60,189 bases of DNA from Symbiodinium natans. Lineage: Eukaryota > Sar > Dinophyceae > Suessiales > Symbiodiniaceae. Location of the stretch: positions 323,321 through 383,509 of the forward strand of contig CAJNDS010002515.1 of the NCBI GenBank assembly GCA_905221605.1, written 5' to 3'. This document shows, in pieces, positions 52,801 through 60,189 of the stretch. Position numbers and translations under genes: made by a program. The notes beneath the pieces were generated by a model. That model was not told the origin of the DNA, did not search any database, and worked only from the letters and a program-made list of their open reading frames with translations. The first letter of the stretch is position 1, and every line of letters starts with the position of its first letter.

Positions 52801-53892
52801 TAAACCCCTAAACCCAACGCCCTCTAAACCCGAACTTTTGAAACCCTACACCGAAACCCAAAACCCAAATAAACCCTAAACCCTAAACCCTAAACCTTCT
52901 GCTGCGGAGGATGACGAGGCGCAGGTCACACGGCTGACCTTGCGCGGAGGGGATCTCTTGACCATGGAGGCACCGGCTTCGGGTTTAGGGTTTAGGGTTT
53001 AGGGTTTAGGGTTTAGGGTTTTAGGGGTTTAGGGGTTTAGGGGTTTAGGGGTTTCGGGGTTTCGGGGTTTCGGGGTTTCGGGGTTTCGGGGTTTCGGGGT
53101 TTCGGGGTTTCGGGGTTTCGGTTTAGCGCCCAGGGCTTGGCCCAAGGAACTGCATGTTCAGGGGTGTCGCGGGTTTCACTGCTTTGCATCTTTCCTTTTG
53201 GCCACCGAAGGATGCATGTGACCAAATATTTTCTAATAGTATACAGTATTCCCTTATGAGACCGTGAGCCTGTTGTGGGCGTGCCCTTGTATCATGATAC
53301 TATAACAACCCCCCCCCCCCCAAAACCCAATAATAAAGAAGCACTTGGTCAGTGGTATCTTGTTCGATGCAACCCCACTTCCTGTCAGACTTGGCGGCCG
53401 CAATTGCTTGCGACTGAGCCCTAGACTTAGGGTTTAGGGTTTAGGGCTTAGGGTTTAGGGTTATTGAAATTAAAAAGGCCTTGGCAAACCCCGAACATCC
53501 CCAGGGGATGACGCAGAAGCACTTCCAGCATCGCGTTCCTCGTGAAGGCACCAAGGCGGACAACTTCTTGCTTGGTTTTGGTGTTTCAATCTTAGGGGTT
53601 TCGGATATATCTTGCGCCCAGTCTCTAAAATGGGGTACCCCTGATGTACCCAGATCATGATAGAATCACTTTATCTAGGAGACCACCCAAACACAGCATA
53701 GGCCCCCCCGAACCCTAGACCCTAAACCCGAAACCCCAAACCCTAAACCCCAAACTCTAAACCCCAAACCCTAAACACTAAACCCGAAACCCTAATTGTT
53801 GGAAACCTTGCACCCAGGAGCCTCGGATAAATCTGACCTGGCGCTGGGTGAAGAAGCATTTGCCAGGGTGCCGTGCTGGCGGCCGGCGTTGA
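48953..53892 (+). CDS. AlkB-like Fe(II)/2-oxoglutarate dioxygenase, ten microexons, 5' end not found
   Basis: Ten exons of 19-75 nt join in perfect phase into one protein ending in TGA. The family is recognised from QIPRKTCWMVKAGC, YRYGGIEVE, NSCNLNLYEDGGMTVG, the iron ligands of WHSDDE (H-x-D), SLSLGATRKFELR, LRGGDLLTMEGMTQKHFQHR (distal histidine in QHRVP) and EPRINLTWRW (2-oxoglutarate arginine). AlkB-family enzymes oxidatively demethylate nucleic acid bases; whether this one acts on DNA, tRNA or mRNA cannot be told. All catalytic residues are present, so an active enzyme is likely. Exons: 48953-49004, 49438-49485, 50264-50317, 51057-51087, 51501-51519, 51621-51672, 52155-52215, 52910-52969, 53505-53555, 53818-53892. 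The initiator exon(s) lie upstream of 48953 and were not identified. Confidence 0.93.
49438..49485 (+). CDS. AlkB-like exon b
   Basis: Reads YRYGGIEVEAQQFPA, ending TG|GA; the split codon gives W. Preceded by degenerate CCCTAAA/CCCTGAA. Intron and exon both begin GT on the upstream side. Confidence 0.9.
49690..49936. repeat. (ATATGGT/AT)n microsatellite
   Basis: AT-rich repeat of ATATAT and GGTATATAT units in the intron after AlkB-like exon b. Confidence 0.97.
50127..50164 (+). repeat. T-run joined to G-run
   Basis: About 18 T followed by about 17 G. Confidence 0.95.
50264..50317 (+). CDS. AlkB-like exon c
   Basis: Reads NELMELVLKPCGLSPSN, ending TG|GC, with the split codon giving W before PNSCNLNLYE. 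Phase fits both neighbours. Confidence 0.85.
51057..51087 (+). CDS. AlkB-like exon d (31 nt)
   Basis: Reads PNSCNLNLYE, the N-x-x-x-x-N-x-Y strand before the metal site. Donor AG|GA. Confidence 0.88.
51501..51519 (+). CDS. AlkB-like exon e (19 nt)
   Basis: Reads DGGMTV plus one base of glycine. The following intron is about 101 nt, the shortest seen. Donor GC and next exon GC. Confidence 0.85.
51621..51672 (+). CDS. AlkB-like exon f, HxD iron-binding motif
   Basis: Reads WHSDDEKLFQGRFRDC. H-S-D supplies two iron ligands. Ends AG|GA; AG plus G gives R before IISLSLGATR. Confidence 0.95.
51880..52110 (-). repeat. CCCTAAAAA nonamers then CCCCAAA and CCCTAAA
   Basis: About ten CCCTAAAAA units, then CCCCAAA, then CCCTAAA, at the 3' end of the intron before exon g. 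Confidence 0.97.
52155..52215 (+). CDS. AlkB-like exon g
   Basis: Reads IISLSLGATRKFELRLNWPE, a core strand pair of the jelly roll. Acceptor GGCAG, donor AG|GC. The downstream intron starts with a TTTAGGG array. Confidence 0.95.
52238..52300 (+). repeat. TTTAGGG array after exon g
   Basis: Begins about 22 nt after exon g, pairing with the C-strand array before it. Confidence 0.95.
52728..52790 (+). repeat. TTTAGGG array
   Basis: Eight units. Confidence 0.95.
52910..52969 (+). CDS. AlkB-like exon h
   Basis: Reads DDEAQVTRLTLRGGDLLTME; GDLLTM is the conserved strand before the distal histidine. CCCTAAA array directly upstream and TTTAGGG array directly downstream. Confidence 0.95.
52980..53115 (+). 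repeat. GGGTTTA then GGGGTTTC array after exon h
   Basis: Five GGGTTTA units, four GGGGTTTA units and about nine GGGGTTTC units, starting 11 nt after exon h. Confidence 0.97.
53505..53555 (+). CDS. AlkB-like exon i, distal His ligand
   Basis: Reads GMTQKHFQHRVPREGTK. The histidine of QHRVP is the third iron ligand. Donor AG|GC. Confidence 0.95.
53818..53892 (+). CDS. AlkB-like terminal exon, 2-oxoglutarate-binding Arg and stop
   Basis: Reads EPRINLTWRWVKKHLPGCRA then GGRR and TGA. R-x-N-x-T-x-R is the C-terminal 2-oxoglutarate-binding signature. Confidence 0.95.
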   Translation, partial: EPRINLTWRWVKKHLPGCRAGGRR

Positions 53893-55140
53893 GAGTACGC
53901 ATGATGGCACTTTCTCTTTTAAGCATCAGTTAATGCACCTGTCACACCATGAGCTAGCTGTAGCCAAAGCAGATAGCTTTTCCTTCATGTCCTGACGTTT
54001 TGATGCTTGCTCGCATCGAAGAGGCTGTGCAAAAGGAACCGACATGCCGAAATCTGCAGTTCTCATCCCTTTTCAAGGCGAGCATGAACTTGGGGGGGTT
54101 TACCCCCTACTGCGGAGAGTTTTAATCCTCTCCTGGGGCAAGGCCCCAGTGAAGGGACTGGAGGCAGTCAGAAATCACTGCGTCCAGTCCCACACATGCT
54201 GGGGCAAGCCTTTTGCCACCTCCATCCTGGTATGGTTCTCATATTGGGAAGATAACGAAATCTTAGCTCCTGATCTCAGACGAATCCGCTTCGCGGATCC
54301 CCTGACACACTGGCCATGTGTGTAAATGCTTTGCCGACAACATACTAAGCAATGTCAACACAATGCCAATGGCTCGTGTCCTTCGGGGGAAGTGCCCTTT
54401 GATAACGTTCTTCCAGCAGCTATGATGCCTGTTGGTATGTTTGAGCATCAATCACAAAGCCCGATGAGTTGTTGCTTCAAACCCATTCATTCCAGTGCCT
54501 GCTCACGACGAGCGGCCATCAGATTCCCACAAGTTCCCCAGAAAATGTAGGGATGGGAAGGGAGAGGAAGCGGCTGTCATCCTCAGCTGGAGTTGACTGC
54601 CGCCTCGCCCTCCCTCACTGCTGACTTCCCAGATCATACTTAAGGTAGTTGTTTTCCAGATGAAGCTGATCCTCAGATGTTCACTCGTCTACTCTTCTGG
54701 CAACATCGACACTAGAAGACTCCGATCGTGCCTCCCACACGGGTCGAAAACAACATGGCTTGCCTGCTGTTCATGGTTGCCGCAAGCTGTGATAAGTCAA
54801 GCCTGTTGTCTCGTGAAGTTCATTCTGAAGCATGTGAACTTGCTTGACCGCTCTGAGAAAGTTGAGTCAGTGGGGCTGTGAGCTACCGGCGTCGATGTGC
54901 CCCTCCCTCTGCAAGCATGCTGTTACAAGGCTCACTCAGTGTCACAAAGAAAGCTAACTCCCCGCGCCGCCTGCAATGCTTTTATTCAGCTACTCAAACC
55001 CATACCCGAACCGCTAAGATGGGTGACGCGCATTGCGTGGAGCTCTGGTGGACAGAGGACACGCCACAACCTGAGACTTCGCCTGTTGCTTGCTCTGTTG
55101 AGCAGAAGACTTTTCTGCTAATAAAGGAGAAGTGCTTATG
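53893..55140. other. Unique sequence downstream of the AlkB-like gene
   Basis: Free of telomere-like repeats. Plus-strand ORFs 54044-54325, 54660-54881 and 54878-55141 are open and have plausible composition (for example KSAVLIPFQGEHELGGVYPL), but I recognise no family. It may hold 3' UTR and a further small or spliced gene. Confidence 0.35.
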
Positions 55141-55149
55141 ATATGCCAT

Positions 55150-55200
55150 TTGGAGGGCTCTATAGGGGTACCTCATTCCTTCATTCCCTACTAAGAACCA
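55150..55200. mobile_element. MITE-like TGGTTCTTAGTAGGG family, right-end fragment
   Basis: GGTACCTCATTCCTTCATTC followed by CCTACTAAGAACCA matches the right end of the copy at 5033-5131; the left end is missing. Confidence 0.7.
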
Positions 55201-55805
55201 GCCAATAAAAGTGCTTGGTTTGCCAGCCCTCCGCCGAGTACGCAGGAGCCTGGCCAAAATCAACGCCGGAGAATCAGAACTGCGGATGAAAGAGAGACCC
55301 ACCCCCCTTGATTGGGTTTCACACTTTTTCCAGAATTTTTGGGAGCATCGATGACCCTATTATATTTATTCCCCTAAATAAATGAATAACGCCCACAGAG
55401 GATCATATATACGATGGAAAAATATAATAGATATACTTTTCTATAATGAATACTATTCTTGGAAGATCTACTATAATGCTATGAAATTATGTGTACTGCC
55501 CATATTCTCCGAAGGGTATTCGTTCTAGGATCTTTTGAAAATTACTAAGAAATTTGTTGTTACTGCTAACTGTTTAGGTGGAATTTAATGATATCTATGA
55601 TCGGACCGCTTCGGAAGCTGCTACTTCTCATACGAACCTATATCTTTGGGATTAGGTGTGGGTTGCCTCTTGCATTTCAGAAGCAACGGTATACGGTGCA
55701 AGTGGTATCTACACCCAAAAATACCAATTATCGTAAGAAAGATATGGTAGAAAAATCATTTCAAATGAAATAAAGAGAACTCTAGAAACACAACAAACGA
55801 AAAAA

Positions 55806-55900
55806 CAGACGAAATCCCAAGTGAGACGGGCCACGATTGGGCAAATATACCCACCACCACCCCCAATTGAGGCAAGACGCCAGAAAATAAGAGAAAACGA
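55806..55900. repeat. Dispersed repeat with CCACCACCCCCAATT, copy 1
   Basis: CGAAATCCCAAGTGAGACGG and CCACCACCCCCAATTGAGG. Matches 59797-59890. Confidence 0.8.
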
Positions 55901-55929
55901 AGCAAAGACGAAGGAGTTCTCCAAAAGTG

Positions 55930-56565
55930 AAATAGAAAAGAATTATGAATGATATTCGATATTGTACATTAGTGTATCCAAGAGCCGTAAAGTCTTTAGT
56001 AGGAGGCGTGCACTTGGAATCGTGAATTAATCTATAATGGTTGGCGTTGTGTTTGAGTAGTCGGAGGCCTACTTGAGCGTCCTCATATTCAGTTTGCGTT
56101 TCAAGGATCCTCAAGTTCAGTTAACACTTCAAGGAGAGGGATAGCTACTTGCATTCGCCCTACAATACATCGGGCGACAAAGGTTTCAGAACCAATTGTA
56201 GCACCCAGCAATTCGAAACTCTATTAGGCAGGTGCGGTCCCAGAGTGGTAGGGTCGAGCCGACCAACACCGATACTTCGGATTTGGTAAGGTTGAACTGG
56301 AGGCTAAGTTCTGCGCCGCGAACCCAAGTGGCGTAAAGTAGCCCCCACTGCGGCTACGTCTCCCATTATGATATCATCATCCAAGTAAAAGATGATTAGC
56401 GCAAGGACCGCCCGTAATTCCTACGTTAAAGTTTGCAACGCGGCCGCAAACAGGAGGGGGCCCAACGGGTCGCCCTGCTGGACGCCTCCGACCGATCGCA
56501 AGGTGGAATATACGCTCCTGCAATAGGGGTGGCGTTTGGCCTGGCGATTATCTGAGGGGATCATT
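55930..56565 (-). mobile_element. Non-LTR retrotransposon relic: reverse transcriptase palm and thumb
   Basis: On the minus strand, STLRSVGGVQQGDPLGPLLF (near 56515-56445) is the RT motif before the active site. IIFYLDDDIIMGDV (near 56400-56355) is the catalytic Y-x-D-D. ELSLQFNLTKSEV follows in another frame, then LLGATIGSETFVARCI and DAQVGLRLLKHNANHYRLIH. The fragment contains an in-frame TAG and at least two or three frame changes, so it is dead. It probably came from an RLE-type element, which often carries this YLDD and LLGAPIGS-like arrangement; C-terminal parts are absent here. Confidence 0.85.
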
Positions 56566-57094
56566 TATGGTTTTACGTAACGAATCCAATATATATCATC
56601 GGAAGCAGAGATTCGAGAACGATTCTGATAAATTATAAATCCCTACTCTCTCCGTGCGAGAAATTTATATTCCCAGGAATACGAATTAAGTATCGTCCAA
56701 AATACACCAATATTCCTAGGAACACGAATTAAGTATCGTCCAAAATATACTATATAGATCAAAGGCACGAATATATATCGTTCTTTAATATTCAAATCGT
56801 CGGCATAATCGAATATAATCGGATCAAAATCTTTGTTCATTATAATATTCTTGGATTTGTCGATTCGTATATTTCTATTCAATATATCATTCCGTTCTTG
56901 AGACGTTACCAGCAGTAGTGAGTTACGAGACTATCATAAAATCAAGAGCCATATGTGGGAGGAAATTCCTGATTGGATAATCGTGGAAAGCGAAATATAT
57001 CCCCCAAATCGCATATACGCCCAGATAAATGAAAGGGAATCCACAACTAGGAAAATGAGAAGAATTTCGAATTCTCCAACACGCCTCGATATGC

Positions 57095-57135
57095 TTAAAA
57101 GCCCACCACCACCCCCAATTACGAGACATCCCAGA
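57095..57135. repeat. Dispersed repeat with CCACCACCCCCAATT, copy 2
   Basis: AAGCCCACCACCACCCCCAA then TTACGAGACATCCCAG; a shorter match. Confidence 0.65.
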
Positions 57136-57519
57136 AAGACGATCAAATATAGAAAGACGATCAAATATCAAGAAGAACCGATCATTCCCAAATAAGAAAT
57201 ATAAAATGAGACAAACCGACGAAATTAAAAAAATATTCGATGACACAAAATATGATTTCAATCTCCATCATATTCAGAAATTAGATTCGATCCATGAACC
57301 TGCACGAGGGGCATCCTACAAAGAATTCGAATGAAAGGGAATATTCATGAATCACTCATATAAATCAATTCAAGAAAATTACGATGATATTAGGACCCAT
57401 TAAATATTCCATCCGAAGCATTCGCTGGACTTCGATGGCCCTATGGAATTCCCTCTGTAGATCGAAGTTCAAACGTCCCAAATATTCCTGAAAAGAATAT
57501 TCCATCGATCTTACAAACT

Positions 57520-57990
57520 AACTAGCAAGTCCCGAGCCCCTTGTTCAAGGCCACCCAAACTCTCAAAGACGATGGGCTCGAAATCGAGATCATTCGCCGC
57601 GCACCTCGCAACGAAGCCGCGTGCGGGCGCTTACGCTGGGCATAGGATGCAGCCCACAATATCCCGGCGGCATTACTAACTAAGGCTGAAGATTGAAATG
57701 GACCAATCACATCCAACGCACTTCGAGGATATTTAGACCAAGAATTTGACGAAGGATAGGGGGTGCCGAGATTAATACATCAACTGGTCGACAATTCGGA
57801 TCGTCCGGCAGAGTAGGATTCAACCCAGCAAGGCGTACATGTCGAAAGACAATATGGTATAAATTCTTATGAATCCCATTTTTGTAGCCCTGGCGAATGC
57901 ATCCCAAGATATGGAACCCATATGGATCCAACGCATGGTTATAATAAGGGCAGATATCCCCCTCACCAAATAATGAGATTCCCAATCACA
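57520..57990 (-). mobile_element. Non-LTR retrotransposon relic: zinc-knuckle and RLE domain, copy 1
   Basis: Minus strand reads GISLFGEGDICPYYNHALDP then YGFHILGC (C-x2-x..H..C knuckle) and NCRPVDVLIS, the RPxD of the restriction-like endonuclease. A shifted frame holds DVIGPFQSSALVSNAA, and another LDFEPIVFESLGGL. At least two frameshifts. Its position 5' of the RT piece shows it is a different copy. Confidence 0.8.
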
Positions 57991-58107
57991 AATTAATAAT
58001 ATCATAAATATAGCATTGGAATACAATAAATCATGAATAAGATAAGGAGCGTGGTACAACCACGCACTTAGAGAAGATCTTGAAGGAATAATCTCGTTTA
58101 TTCACCG

Positions 58108-58170
58108 ACGGTGCAAGAGACGTATGCTCCCAAAATCGACGATGCAAGAGGCGTATATTCCCAAAAACAC
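58108..58170. repeat. Double GTGCAAGAGACGTATGCTCCC repeat
   Basis: GTGCAAGAGACGTATGCTCC and ATGCAAGAGGCGTATATTCC lie about 31 bp apart, and GTGCAAGAGACTTCTGCTCC recurs at 59688, directly after the RLE relic. Possibly the 3' tail repeat of the retroelement. Confidence 0.7.
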
Positions 58171-58800
58171 AATTAAATATGAATCCTCCACAGAGACGAA
58201 CATCATGAAAAGAGACTTCTGTAGCCTCGTAATGGACGAAGAGAGATATATACTCGACCCTATCCAAAAAGAACTATCTTAATAACCAACGTCTCGGATG
58301 ATCCCAAATCACCATTCCCACGAATCCACAAATTCTCTTCCATACATTCAAACGCCCGTCACCACCCCGAAATAGAAAAGAATTTGGAGACTCGCGTCAC
58401 GCAACCACGCATTAGCCCCCGGCACAACAACTAACCGAAGAAGATATTCAGAGTAGTTTCATCGAATAAAATTTATCGATCATCAGATAAATGAGACAAC
58501 GATGATCCCAATTATCCGCGATTTGAAGGCATATAATACGACCTTCATCTCCATCAAAAATGAAATCATATAGATAGTATATTAGTATAATAAGCCCCAA
58601 ATATGAAATTCAAATCATTATCCGCCCCCCTCTCGACCCGATTCCATAAGATTTCATTCTCATAAAATCCAAAGAAGAGAAGGCGTCGAGAAATGCTTTT
58701 CATAACATCTCATTCCTTCCAATTCGTAAATATTTCAATTTAGAATCAATCCCTTGAAAGATTTACTTCCATATAAGATAAAAGGTTCCGAATCATTATA

Positions 58801-59660
58801 TCACGTGCATATGACCGGGGCGGGTTGGGGTTGGAGATTGAGAAGATAGTGATTGGACGGGATTCCTGTTCGAAAGCAGATGTCTCTTATGTTGTCGCCG
58901 TTCGTTCCACGCGACATCTCCGTGAAGCATTGCTTCCGCACGCAGGCGATAAGTCGATCTTGGGATTGGCAGTGGCTTTGCAACGTTTGGAGACTTTGTT
59001 CCCCAAGTGGGGGCCTTGTTTGAGAGATGACGGGGGCAAACTTAAGCAAAAGGATTTATTGAAAGAAGCAGTCGTGGCTGCGCATGGCGATTTCCTGCTC
59101 CAATTAGTTGAAAGGGATCGGAAGCGAGTGGAGCTTTACTCGGGAGCGTGGGCTGACGGTTGGATTCGGGCTATTCCGAGTCAGGCTTTTGACACGACTT
59201 TGTCCAATATTGAATTTCATGATATCCTTTCCATACGACTTGGACTTTCGTTGTTCGATGCTGATGAGGAGTGTCGAGTATGTCCCCAAACTTCCGATAT
59301 TTATGGCCATCATTGTTTGAGCTGCAATATGATTGGCAAAACCACTCTTCATAATCTCATCCGAGATGAGATTTATTGTGCGTTATGGGGCGGAGGATTG
59401 GGGGATAAGCGAGAGCCAACTCAATTATTGCCGAAAGATCCAACTCGTCGACCAGCTGACATTCTGACTGACAATCAGCGTGGCAACATTTCAATCGGGT
59501 CGCTATTGACTTTGCGGTGGTATCGTCTTTCCGCTTTGGAACGGGATCTCGGAGTTCAACGGATCAACACGCCCAATACAAACGCCAGGATCGGTTCACG
59601 CTGGAACATTGTAATGAGCAGGGCATTGGTTTCGAACCAAGGGGTGAATGAAAGTGGTTC
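58801..59660 (+). mobile_element. Non-LTR retrotransposon relic: C-terminal domain with zinc-knuckle and RLE, copy 2
   Basis: A nearly 300-codon frame begins with GGLGLEIEK. It contains WIRAIPSQAFDTTLSNIEFH, LGLSLF, the knuckle ECRVCPQTSDIYGHHCLSC and RRPADILTDN. After about 59480 the homology moves to frame 3 (VAIDFAVVSSF, then HCNEQGIGFEP), so one base has been lost. The tail of the 59721-ending ORF is therefore not real protein. The RT domain is absent. The start at 58825 in the frame is a TTG, not ATG. Confidence 0.88.
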
Positions 59661-59796
59661 CCAATCATTCTCTATACATGCCAGGGTGCAAGAGACTTCT
59701 GCTCCCAAAAGCACCAATTAAGAAACGAAGTGAAACTTGAGTTTTTGATTCTTTCATTCTGAAATCGAGAGAATCCCTTGCAAGGGAAAAGAACAT

Positions 59797-59890
59797 CCAC
59801 TCACGAAATCCCACAGTGAAACAAGCCACGCTTGGGCAATGCACCCGCCACCACCCCCAATTAAGAGAAGACGTCAATGGATCGGAGACA
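59797..59890. repeat. Dispersed repeat with CCACCACCCCCAATT, copy 3
   Basis: ACGAAATCCCACAGTGAAAC, CACGCTTGGGCAA and CCACCACCCCCAATTAAG, downstream of the RLE relic. Confidence 0.8.
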
Positions 59891-60189
59891 CCAAAACAAC
59901 GAAAGAGGGATTCTCCCAAAATGAAGAAAAGAGACTTCTGCTCTAATCCATGAATTCAGAAACTAAGTCGAGAATGGGATATCAAGTATTCACTGGCAAA
60001 TTCAGTCGTCGATCAATAGACCATTCCATCCATCTGCGCGGGGGAGTCCTGATCATGTCTCCGATTATATTTGGAGGAATTGGATGGAACGATCCCACGT
60101 GGATTGCGAGCCCTTGTTTCCATCTCTAGCTCGCTGTAAGTAAATGTATCCGTGTTGCTGAAGAATGAAAGAGATGCGTTGTCTCAAGA

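Larger units (their letters stand above)
55300..60189. other. AT-rich retroelement-laden segment
   Basis: From about 55.3 kb the base composition becomes AT-rich and telomere-like islands disappear. Apart from the retroelement pieces and repeats listed, stretches 56570-57060, 57140-57510, 58170-58800 and 59900-60189 contain nothing I recognise. Confidence 0.8.

Noticed and set aside
59-53115. Telomere-like arrays as true chromosome ends or contig misjoins
   Set aside because: They occur dozens of times in both orientations, with distinct variants, inside genes whose exons stay in order and phase across them.
56643-56882. Minus-strand FDYADDLNI as a second RT active site
   Set aside because: No other RT motif in register; AT-rich chance match.
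1-60189. CRISPR arrays, rRNA, tRNA or spliced-leader genes, bacterial operons
   Set aside because: No repeat-spacer pattern, no recognised RNA gene by eye, and the spliced gene structure is eukaryotic. A tRNAscan or Rfam search could still find a small RNA I missed.

Overview
The window looks like nuclear DNA of a dinoflagellate, or a very close alveolate relative. The reasons are: TTTAGGG-type (plant/alveolate) heptamers scattered as dozens of islands; introns whose 5' ends are mostly GC or GA, with GT in the minority; and spliced proteins of types common in dinoflagellates. No long ORF encodes a recognisable conserved gene. Both recognisable genes become visible only when 17-93 nt microexons are joined in frame by eye.

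Layout. (1) 1 to about 24.0 kb, plus strand: a partial voltage-gated cation channel. I can follow S1, S2, S3, S4, the pore loop and S6, then a pair of EF-hands and a basic helix. It is cut into about 18-20 microexons; S5 was not found and the 5' end lies outside the window. (2) 24-48 kb: mostly spacer or intron. It holds telomere-like islands, MITE-like elements and simple repeats. A 3.5 kb block at 27.7-31.5 kb is bracketed by inverted copies of one MITE-like family; it contains two long unrecognised ORFs and a frameshifted zinc-finger gene relic. (3) 48.95-53.89 kb, plus strand: an AlkB-like Fe(II)/2-oxoglutarate dioxygenase in ten microexons, with the whole catalytic set (WHSDDE, QHRVP, RINLTWR) and a stop codon. 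(4) 53.9-55.1 kb: unique sequence with open frames but nothing recognised. (5) 55.3-60.2 kb: an abrupt change to AT-rich DNA with three broken non-LTR retrotransposon pieces (one reverse transcriptase, two C-terminal zinc-knuckle/restriction-like-endonuclease pieces).

The main discovery candidate is the intron architecture. Introns of both genes tend to begin with (TTTAGGG)n and end with (CCCTAAA)n, so each intron carries inverted telomere-like repeats at its ends and many exons sit between complementary repeats. In addition, the first two bases of an intron often equal the first two bases of the next exon (AG|GN...AG|GN), as expected if introns arose by insertion with target-site duplication. 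Together this suggests an intron-generating or intron-expanding process using telomere-like sequence. I inferred junctions by eye from reading frame and protein-family patterns; no RNA data or search was available.
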